From positions 1 to 53,597 of the forward strand of contig CAZMZW010000011.1 in NCBI GenBank assembly GCA_964571135.1: a stretch of 53,597 nucleotides of DNA. The letters are read 5' to 3'. How positions within the stretch are numbered: position 1 is the stretch's first letter; each line of letters opens with the position of its first letter. Of the stretch, positions 27,230 through 33,658 are shown one piece after another. Position numbers and translations under genes: made by a program. Below the pieces are notes generated by a model, which saw only the letters and a list, made by a program, of their open reading frames with translations, ran no database searches and was not told the DNA's origin. The DNA comes from CAZMZW01 sp964571135. Its GTDB lineage: Bacteria; Chloroflexota; Anaerolineae; Anaerolineales; Anaerolineaceae.

Positions 27230-27640
27230 TACAGTTTGTACCTTACGCTGAAGCCCCATGACGGGGCTCAGCTCCAGGTATCTCAACTCTCCGCTCATGC
27301 GGAGAGTTTCGAGGATCTCCGCCTTCTGCCCATGCAGAAGGCTCCGAGGGCTACGACATTTCCCGACACTTTAAATAAAACGAAAAGCAAACGAATCAAT
27401 GCCTCTCCTTTCTCTGCACAAACCAGAATCTCCCCTACCCTCCGTTCCACTGTTTTCCCTGACACTCTTCGACTTGACGCCGAAGCGCGTCAAGGATCTC
27501 CGACCAACGCCCCTGCGTTGGTCTCCGAGATCCCGTGGTACTCCGGGGATCTCCGCCATTTGCCCTTCCTTACAGGATGCTGCGCGATGCAAACGGCTTC
27601 GAGACACTTTAGAAAAAACGAAGGGGAAACGAATAGGGCT
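27230..27640. repeat. Modular hairpin-repeat array A
   Basis: Five or more hairpins separated by conserved linkers. Stems: AGCCCC/GGGGCT (27252-27268), ACTCTCCGC/GCGGAGAGT (27286-27307), GCCTTCTGC/GCAGAAGGC (27321-27342), CTTGACGC/GCGTCAAG (27473-27494), GACCAACGC/GCGTTGGTC (27502-27523). Loops are mostly TCAT, CCAT or CCCT. Linkers between stems read GGTATCTC, CGAGGATCTCCG, GGATCTCC and similar. Two larger units end with closely related GACACTTT...AAACGAA stretches at about 27365 and 27603, showing a tandem duplication. Open frames here are by-products of the repeat. Confidence 0.85.
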
Positions 27641-27724
27641 TATAGCTATGCGCATTTTTACTAGGGAAGTGATAATGAATAATAAAAAGAACCTGTCCAA
27701 AGCCTTTACAACGGAGCTTATTTG

Positions 27725-28351
27725 ATGTATTATATAAGCATGGTTGTAATTATCAAAGCAAATCCTACTGAAAGAATTCGAGGGTTATTAAAAGGTCAGA
27801 ATGGGGTCTTATTAACCTCTGATCTGACTAAACATGAAATCCCACGAACCTATTTATCCATTCTCGAAAAGAACGGCGAGGTTCAGCGGATTTCCAGAGG
27901 GGTTTATTCAGACACAAACTATATGATTGACGAGATGGTTAGTATTCAGGCAAGGTATAAAAGAGCAATCTTCTCCCATGAAACAGCGCTTTATATCCTG
28001 GAACTGACCGATCGGTCGCCATTAATTTATTCAGTAACCGCCCCGTCTGGTTATAATGCAACTTCGCTAAAGGCGAACGGAGTTAAAGTATATTTTGTTA
28101 ATCGTGGTTTGTACGAATTAGGATTGATCACAATGAAATCGCCGCATGGGAATGATATTAATACCTTTAATCTTGAAAGAACGATATGTGATGTATTGCG
28201 GAACCGGAACCAGATTGACGTTCAATTCGTTAATGAGTCATTAAAACGATATGTGGTCAAGAAAGAAAAAAATATCGATTTGCTCTATCAGTATGCCAGG
28301 CAATTCAGGATCCAAAAAATCGTAAGGCAAACGATCGAGGTTCTCTTATGA
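27725..28351 (+). CDS. abiEi: AbiEi-type antitoxin (type IV toxin-antitoxin)
   Basis: A protein of about 208 residues with an N-terminal winged helix-turn-helix (GVLLTSDLTKHEIPRTYLSI) and the AbiEi core (RISRGVYSD, IFSHETALYILELTDRSP, FNLERTICDVLRNRN). AbiEi is a transcriptional autorepressor and neutralises AbiEii. I start at the ATG at 27725, 8 bases after GGAG; an ATG at 27740 is also possible. The stop overlaps the toxin start (ATGA), the normal arrangement. Base composition is AT-rich compared with the operon upstream. Confidence 0.88.
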   Translation: MYYISMVVIIKANPTERIRGLLKGQNGVLLTSDLTKHEIPRTYLSILEKNGEVQRISRGVYSDTNYMIDEMVSIQARYKRAIFSHETALYILELTDRSPLIYSVTAPSGYNATSLKANGVKVYFVNRGLYELGLITMKSPHGNDINTFNLERTICDVLRNRNQIDVQFVNESLKRYVVKKEKNIDLLYQYARQFRIQKIVRQTIEVLL

Positions 28352-29175
28352 GTAAAGTTATGCAGTTAAAAGACAGAATTAAAAATCTGGCTTTGAAAAA
28401 CCATGTGCCAGCTCAAGCAATTTTGCAAAATTTAATGCTGGAACGATTATTAGAAAGAATTTCGATTTCAAAATACAAAGACAGGTTAATTCTAAAGGGA
28501 GGAATGCTCATTGCTTCCCTGGTTGGAATCAATTGCAGGACCACCATGGATATGGATGCAACCCTGAAGGGATATCCCATTTCTGAAGAAGCGATCCGGG
28601 CAGCGATGTCGGAAATATGCGCCATTCAATTAGACGATGAAACAAAGCTTGTGTTAGATCATATCGTACCCATTCGAGAAGATGACGAATACGGCGGCTA
28701 TCGAATCTCAATTATTGCCACCTACGAATCGATCATTACACCCTTGAAGATCGATATCACCATCGGGGACGTTATTACCCCAGGTGCTATCCGATATGCC
28801 TTTCATTCGAATTTCGAAAACAAGGTAATCAAGATCTGGGCATATAACATCGAAACGATCATGGCAGAAAAGGTTGAAACTATTTTACGGAGGAGCGTGC
28901 TTAATACCCGCCCAAGAGATTTTTATGATGTCTACATACTCATGAAAACCCAGCATAAAGTGATTGATAAAAAAGTTTTGAACACTGCATTAAATGCCAC
29001 ATCCAAAAAAAGGATGTCACTTACCGCATTGCAGGAAAAAGAAAAAATAATCCGGACTATCCAATCAGATGCTATTATGAGAAAACGATGGGAACGTTAT
29101 TCTAAAGAGAATTATTACGCAAATGATATTGGGTTTGATGAAGTACTCAAAGTATTAACTGAAATGGTCGATTAA
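28348..29175 (+). CDS. abiEii: AbiEii-type nucleotidyltransferase toxin
   Basis: A 275-residue AbiEii/AbiGii protein. The nucleotidyltransferase motif is KGGMLI (G51, G52) followed by TMDMD (D68, D70), with a third acidic strand LKIDITIGD. AbiEii toxins modify tRNA or related RNAs with nucleotides and stop growth, giving abortive-infection phage defence or plasmid stability. C-terminal RPRDFYDVYIL and KVETILRR are family features. All catalytic positions are intact, so the toxin is likely active. Confidence 0.88.
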   Translation: MSKVMQLKDRIKNLALKNHVPAQAILQNLMLERLLERISISKYKDRLILKGGMLIASLVGINCRTTMDMDATLKGYPISEEAIRAAMSEICAIQLDDETKLVLDHIVPIREDDEYGGYRISIIATYESIITPLKIDITIGDVITPGAIRYAFHSNFENKVIKIWAYNIETIMAEKVETILRRSVLNTRPRDFYDVYILMKTQHKVIDKKVLNTALNATSKKRMSLTALQEKEKIIRTIQSDAIMRKRWERYSKENYYANDIGFDEVLKVLTEMVD

Positions 29176-29292
29176 GCACCCACCTGCGCCCGCCGCTTTC
29201 AGGGAGGGCCCGTGCTGTTCAATAAAAAGGCAACCTAGAAGTCACTAAGAAGTGGTGCCACAGACAATAATTCTAAAAAGTATTGACACGCA

Positions 29293-29300
29293 TGCTATAA
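29293..29300 (+). promoter_or_regulatory. Candidate extended -10 promoter for the leader RNA
   Basis: TGCTATAAT is a perfect extended -10 element. A TTGACA nearby is too close (7 bases) to be its -35, so the extended -10 would have to suffice. Transcription would begin at about 29307 and enter the structured leader. Confidence 0.4.
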
Positions 29301-29306
29301 TGTAAA

Positions 29307-29455
29307 GGAAGTAATATAAAGTTGTGAAAGCGAAGATCTAGGGGTTTGAATTTGGTCGCTTGGGAGGGCAATCAGAAACTTCATCACAGCCAATCCCTAA
29401 CCAAATCTCTGGGGAGCCAATAGCGAAACCGGTCTGAAAAGACTGGTTTTTTTTA
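29307..29455 (+). ncRNA. Structured leader or small RNA with competing pairings
   Basis: No reading frame explains this stretch. Several segments are mutually complementary: AAGCGA (about 29327) with TCGCTT (about 29353), TAGGG (about 29339) with CCCTA (about 29395), ATTTGGT (about 29349) with ACCAAAT (about 29400), and CGCTTGG with CCAATAGCG. Some of these cross or exclude one another, which suggests a pseudoknot or alternative folds. It ends in an intrinsic terminator 120 bases before the secreted-protein gene. That is the layout of a riboswitch-type attenuator, but I match no known class. Confidence 0.45.
29426..29454 (+). terminator. Intrinsic terminator or attenuator
   Basis: AAACCGGTC pairs with GACTGGTTT (one G-T pair) around a TGAAAA loop and is followed by eight T residues. 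It lies upstream of the next gene rather than after a coding region, so it may end the leader conditionally. Confidence 0.8.
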
Positions 29456-29573
29456 ACTGAAAGAGCATACTCAGTCAAATCTACTGAATGAAGGAGGACA
29501 TCAATACAAGGCAAAACCGTCAATAAACAAATTAATTTGAAATAAAACGTAAAGAAAATAAAGGAAATAAATA

Positions 29574-30170
29574 ATGAAAAAGACCAGAATTTTATCAATC
29601 ACTTTAGCCCTGTTAATAGGGGTAATAAGTTTAGTAATGACAGGTTACAGGGCTGCGCCGATCAGTGTTGATGGGGCAAAAACATGCACCACCATACAAA
29701 GCGGGACTTTAAAGACATCAGATGGCTCTATTATCACAACCGGCTATGATGGTTGGGGCTACAATTATCAGGCACACATGTTTAATGGGGGTTACTGCGA
29801 TGCCTATCGTGACGCCGCTTGGTGCCAAGAATATAAAGAAGATGAATTAATCATGAAATGGAATGATGCCTGGCTCTCCAATATGGATTGCAATAACGAT
29901 GGCTTACTAGACCGACATTATGGTTTCGATAGCTACATCGGCTCAGGTGCCTGGGAAACGAACCATCAGTCAGGCGAATATGAGCAGGATGGTAAGACAT
30001 GTAAGTGGACCTACTTCGTAAAGATAGTTGCTAAACCCTCAGCAGATTATATCTGCAATGCAATTTGGGGTGAATTCTGCACTATCCAAGAAGTCATTAA
30101 TGATCCTTGTGCTGGTTTACATGGGCTGCAGTATGCCAGCCCTGATCATCGTGGATTAGGTGGGTGGTAA
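29574..30170 (+). CDS. Secreted Cys/Trp-rich protein of unknown function
   Basis: A 198-residue protein with an N-terminal signal (KKTRILSITLALLIGVISLVM). The mature part is rich in Trp, Tyr, Asp and Cys, with ITTGYDGWGYNYQAHMFNG, YCDAYRDAAWCQEYK and DCNNDGLLDRHYGFDSYIG. The DxNxDGxLD run looks like a dockerin/EF-hand-type calcium loop. Six or more cysteines could form disulfides outside the cell. I recognise no named family. AAGGAAAT before the ATG is the ribosome binding site. It is followed by a terminator, so it is a single-gene unit controlled by the upstream leader. Confidence 0.75.
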   Translation: MKKTRILSITLALLIGVISLVMTGYRAAPISVDGAKTCTTIQSGTLKTSDGSIITTGYDGWGYNYQAHMFNGGYCDAYRDAAWCQEYKEDELIMKWNDAWLSNMDCNNDGLLDRHYGFDSYIGSGAWETNHQSGEYEQDGKTCKWTYFVKIVAKPSADYICNAIWGEFCTIQEVINDPCAGLHGLQYASPDHRGLGGW

Positions 30171-30197
30171 GTCATTACTTACTAAGTTAATTGAATA

Positions 30198-30230
30198 GTC
30201 CCCGGATTAAATTTCCGGGGACATTCTCTT
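30198..30230 (+). terminator. Intrinsic terminator after the secreted-protein gene
   Basis: GTCCCCGG pairs with CCGGGGAC around a nine-base AT loop, followed by a pyrimidine-rich tail ATTCTCTT. It begins 28 bases after the stop codon. Confidence 0.7.
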
Positions 30231-30261
30231 AATAATTGTTTTTAGATATTGTAAAAGATTA

Positions 30262-30425
30262 GATCCTCACCCCACACTTCGTTCAGGGCAGGCTCATACC
30301 CTCCGTTGATGCGTCATGACGACGCTCCCCTTCGGGTATCCCTAAGGGATGCTCCGCGATCTTCGCTCCCTCCCTACGGGATGCTACGCGATGCTCGTGC
30401 AGGGAGCTTCGAGGATGACAGGAGG
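30262..30425. repeat. Modular hairpin-repeat array C
   Basis: The array starts with the shared block GATCCTCACCCCACACTTCG, then CATACCCTCCG, a GCGTC/GACGC hairpin, GGGTATCCCTAAGGGAT, GCTCCGCGAT, and a long-range GCTCCCT/AGGGAGC pair ending in CTTCGAGGATGAC. The same words recur in arrays E, F, G and I. Together with 30171-30261 it fills the gap between two convergent genes. Confidence 0.75.
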
Positions 30426-30522
30426 GGGAAGGTAACCCATACAGCTCATACAACAATTAAACTTAAATTAACATTTAATTTATCGTTAAATGATATCTCT
30501 ATCTAATGAAAAACAATTCTTA

Positions 30523-31680
30523 TTAAATGAATCTAATCCAGTTCTTATCCGATAATGAACTATTAATTATTTTATTCTTTTGGGGATCATTATAATTACT
30601 AGCAACTATTCCACAATTATTTACTTCGATATCATAAATACATTTATCTAACTCATTTAAGGGTTTAGATTCTTTAGCAATTGGCTTGTCCCACTCCTGG
30701 AGCAAATCTGTAATTTTTAATAACCATACAAGAGGTTTTGTGTTTAAATCATAAATATTATTAATTTCTGGAACGATATCTCTATTTCTAAATGCTGTAT
30801 CATATTGATCTACGTTATGCAGAATAATCGTTCTTGCAACATCCTTTAAAGAATATTCTAAATATTGTTTATCCCAAGATACACCATTTTCAAGTTCACC
30901 TTTATGTTTCTTATATTTATCCCAAACGAATCTGAAAAATAAAAGTCCACCCATGATCCCATGATCGAATCTAATATCTCCAGAAGAAGTTTTTAGAGGA
31001 GTATTTTTTTGAAAATCAATGTATTTTTGTATTTTGATTTCATCAATTGGTATCGGGTGGTTCTCTAATTCTTTAATTAGATTATTGTTAAAACAAAATT
31101 TAGAAATCTGCTCAACACTATTTATTTTTAGGGAAAAAAAAGGAGAGATACCAGTGAGATATTCTTTAATATCTACTTCATTATCATATATTGTTATTGG
31201 AGTTCCAATATCATGCGCAAGTGAAATAAATCTCCATCGGTATAGAAATTCTGTGTAATCTGAATCACCTGAAAAATTTAGGCGTCCATCATCTCTAAAT
31301 GGAGTAGTGTTTTTAATGTATTCCTTAATTTTGTTTCTGACAAATTCAAATTGATGAAAAATGAATAGACCTAATAAGAATACATTTATAGAATGAATAA
31401 AATGTAATTTATGTTGATCATATTGATATCTACCCATTGATTCAACATGATTTAATTCTTGTAATATAGGTCCCATTTCTCCTTTATCGTGAAAGGTAGA
31501 TATAAGATCTATCAGGACCCTTGCATAATAAGCGGCTTGATACATTGTTGTTGCCTTCAAAAATAACCTGATAACGTTTTTAATGATTACATCATTTTCA
31601 TTTTCTTCAAAATCATGATGGTCATAGGCAAATGTTTCTGGAGCGCTCATCAATGCCAATAACCTTTCTTTTATATCCAT
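30523..31680 (-). CDS. HD-domain-like protein, unknown function
   Basis: A 385-residue protein with spaced His/Asp motifs of the HD phosphohydrolase type: HKLHFIHSINVF (H90-H96), SLAHDIGTP (H156, D157), FDHGIMGGLLF near 243 and TIILHNVDQYD near 290. HD proteins cleave phosphoesters or cyclic/free nucleotides; the order H...HD...H...H-D is present, so metal binding is plausible. No signal peptide or membrane segment. AT-rich and flanked by restriction-modification remnants, so a defence role is likely but unproven. It sits directly downstream of the third copy of the restriction-enzyme tail. Confidence 0.7.
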   Translation of the reverse strand: MDIKERLLALMSAPETFAYDHHDFEENENDVIIKNVIRLFLKATTMYQAAYYARVLIDLISTFHDKGEMGPILQELNHVESMGRYQYDQHKLHFIHSINVFLLGLFIFHQFEFVRNKIKEYIKNTTPFRDDGRLNFSGDSDYTEFLYRWRFISLAHDIGTPITIYDNEVDIKEYLTGISPFFSLKINSVEQISKFCFNNNLIKELENHPIPIDEIKIQKYIDFQKNTPLKTSSGDIRFDHGIMGGLLFFRFVWDKYKKHKGELENGVSWDKQYLEYSLKDVARTIILHNVDQYDTAFRNRDIVPEINNIYDLNTKPLVWLLKITDLLQEWDKPIAKESKPLNELDKCIYDIEVNNCGIVASNYNDPQKNKIINSSLSDKNWIRFI

Positions 31681-31737
31681 TTTCCCTCCGGTTTTTTATA
31701 TTAATTTTGGGTCTGTTATCCATTCGTTAAAGAATAA

Positions 31738-31854
31738 TTAATCTCCACCCTCCACAATCCTAATCTCTTCCTCCGTCAACCCATATAGCTCGTATACCAA
31801 CTGATTGATCTGCCTGTTGGTTGCATCGATCTACCGCTTCAGCGGATCCTTCTC
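31738..31854 (-). pseudogene. Third copy of the restriction-modification C-terminal tail
   Basis: Read on the minus strand this encodes EKDPLKR, an in-frame TAG (31831-31833), IDATNRQINQLVYELYGLTE and EEIRIVEGGD, then TAA at 31738-31740. It aligns over about 38 codons with the end of the type IIG gene at 33655. Third-position changes show it is a diverged relative, not a recent copy. It lies just before the HD-like gene. Confidence 0.8.
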
Positions 31855-31943
31855 TTACGATTTTCACGAGTTTTACTTGTGAACCAATCAAATCTTCTTT
31901 AATAAAAAGAGGCTCGTCCAAGTCGAAGGGTACGGATAATTTA

Positions 31944-32558
31944 TCAATAAAAGTCATCATCGGTATTTTCCATGCAAGAAGCAGCACCACCTTTTTTATT
32001 AAATCGCTTTACAAAATTTTCTCTTATAAGGCAATTATTATCTTTGCTATTAATAACATCATGTAAATACATAAAGGCTGCTCGGCTAGTATCTTGTGTA
32101 AAAATAATTATAGAAAAAATAACAAACCCATCTTTAAATTGTAAGTGAAATTTTGAATTTTTTATCAGTTTGAAAGAAAATGAATTATTTTTCCATGGAT
32201 TGGATAAAGATAAAGTGTGTACCAATCCACACCTTATATGCTGATAAATATCATTTAGATAAGGCTTATATACTGAAGGGAAATATTTTTCCATAAAATT
32301 TACAACATCTTTCATTCTTGTGTTTTTTCCACAATAAAATCCCGCTAAATAATCTACTACCGAGAAAACTAATAAAAGTCCAGATAATTCCGAATTATAC
32401 GAAATTGCCTTCATTGCATCAGGAATCACAGTATCACCCAAATACTGTAATATTTTTGTAGCTTTTAGTTCAATAGGAGCATTTACTAATGGGCCGGAAT
32501 AAAAAAACGATTCAAAATTAGAATAATAATCCTCGGCTTTCCAATCAGGCAAGGTCAT
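31944..32558 (-). CDS. Hypothetical protein of 204 residues in the defence region
   Basis: No family recognised. The sequence is AT-rich, soluble apart from a hydrophobic helix near LSGLLLVFSVVDYLAGFY (residues about 58-75), and mixed alpha/beta in the rest (HIRCGLVHTLSLSNPW, FKLIKNSKFHLQF). HIRCGLVH is reminiscent of the RxxxxH-type motifs of HEPN-like RNases (here R109-x4-H114), a possible but weak link. It lies between the second and third tail copies of the restriction enzyme, on the same strand, with a poor ribosome binding site. Confidence 0.6.
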   Translation of the reverse strand: MTLPDWKAEDYYSNFESFFYSGPLVNAPIELKATKILQYLGDTVIPDAMKAISYNSELSGLLLVFSVVDYLAGFYCGKNTRMKDVVNFMEKYFPSVYKPYLNDIYQHIRCGLVHTLSLSNPWKNNSFSFKLIKNSKFHLQFKDGFVIFSIIIFTQDTSRAAFMYLHDVINSKDNNCLIRENFVKRFNKKGGAASCMENTDDDFY

Positions 32559-32585
32559 AATATTTTCTGCTGTCCCTGATAAAAG

Positions 32586-32652
32586 TCATACTTTTTGTTC
32601 TTGTCCTTCCACAGTCCTGATCTCCTCCTTCGTCAACTCATACAGCTCACAC
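32586..32652 (-). pseudogene. Second copy of the restriction-modification C-terminal tail
   Basis: On the minus strand this reads ILCELYELTKEEIRTVEGQE and ends QKV with TGA at 32586-32588, matching LVYELYGLTEEEIRIVEG of the intact enzyme. Only about 20 codons remain. It sits between the HNH gene and the 204-residue gene, 27 bases before the latter's start codon. Confidence 0.75.
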
Positions 32653-32698
32653 AAAATTGTTTTCAATCAATATTTGGACATATGAAATTAATCCAATA

Positions 32699-33658
32699 TT
32701 AATGCCAATATTTCCATATCAAATGTGATTCAAAACACATTTCCTTTTTTGTCAGATATTCATTTTTTTCACTTATGTGCTTCAGTGATATTTTTGGACC
32801 TATTGGATTTATTTTATAAATATTGATTCCTGGGTCAGAATAACCAGGGAGAAGTACACCATATCTTTTTTTAATGTTGTTAATTTCCAAATCAAAGACT
32901 ACACAAAAAGAACGAACCTCAATTGGTGCAGTAATCAAATTAATTCCTAAAAATTCGTTTGGCACGTTGAAATTTCCAATAATACCCCAATTGGGTAATA
33001 CTTTTTCTGTCGGATTTTTTATTTGGTATCTAATTATAGGAAAACTACTATTAATTAAAAAGCCATAGCCAAAAACACTAAACCCCCATAAGTAAGCAAT
33101 TCTCAGAATACTTGCTTCTGGATGCCCTTTTTTAAATCCGCCTGAAAATTGAATTGTAAATGTTAGTATCTCATCCTTCTTAATATTTTCCAATTTCTTA
33201 TATTCAGAAGGATCCGTATTGTCAGGAATTCCAATTAATTGCAGATTCTTATCCTTTTGAAATTTAGCATACCCATTAATTGAAACAATATCATTTATTA
33301 CTATTTTTGTATTTACAAGTGATTCTTCATTTCCTCCCAGGAAATTTTCTGTGCTTAATTTATTTATTAAATTTGAATCTAAGTTACTTCCAGCCGTATT
33401 ATTACATTGTTTACATGTCATTGTTGTTTTTTTACCACCCAACTTTTCGGGTGGTAAGTGTTCTAATGTCATGAATGAATTGCCCTTAGAAAAAATTTGT
33501 TCTTCCGTAAAAATATTGAAACAAAATGGACAAACATATATATTATCTAAGTCAGGTTCAATCTTTATATTAGGATGTTTTTTAACAAAGGAAAAATTTT
33601 TACTATAGATATTGAATAGTATTTCTCGTCGTTTCAATTGTTTAGAATATCCTGTCAT
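32699..33658 (-). CDS. HNH endonuclease-like protein
   Basis: A 319-residue protein with an N-terminal zinc-stabilised HNH core: CPFC (C43, C46), LEHLPPEKLGGK (H67) and CKQCNNTAG (C82, C85, N86). The HLPPxxLGG pattern is a common HNH variant. The remaining 220 residues are unassigned and may bind DNA. The ATG overlaps the stop of the restriction-modification gene (ATGA), so translation is coupled and the two products probably act together, for example as extra nuclease with the modification enzyme. Confidence 0.8.
   Translation of the reverse strand: MTGYSKQLKRREILFNIYSKNFSFVKKHPNIKIEPDLDNIYVCPFCFNIFTEEQIFSKGNSFMTLEHLPPEKLGGKKTTMTCKQCNNTAGSNLDSNLINKLSTENFLGGNEESLVNTKIVINDIVSINGYAKFQKDKNLQLIGIPDNTDPSEYKKLENIKKDEILTFTIQFSGGFKKGHPEASILRIAYLWGFSVFGYGFLINSSFPIIRYQIKNPTEKVLPNWGIIGNFNVPNEFLGINLITAPIEVRSFCVVFDLEINNIKKRYGVLLPGYSDPGINIYKINPIGPKISLKHISEKNEYLTKKEMCFESHLIWKYWH

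Noticed and set aside
27236..27700. Open frames of 108-142 codons on both strands
   Set aside because: They lie wholly within the hairpin array, contain repeat-derived arginine/proline-rich text and have no ribosome binding site.
29338..29598. An 86-codon minus-strand frame across the leader region
   Set aside because: Its Phe/Ile-rich start comes from AT-rich DNA on the antisense strand, it lacks a ribosome binding site, and the plus-strand terminator and pairings explain the region better.
31760..31990. A 76-codon minus-strand frame ending QSVGIRAIWVDGGRD
   Set aside because: It overlaps the decayed restriction-enzyme tail in a different frame and has no family likeness.
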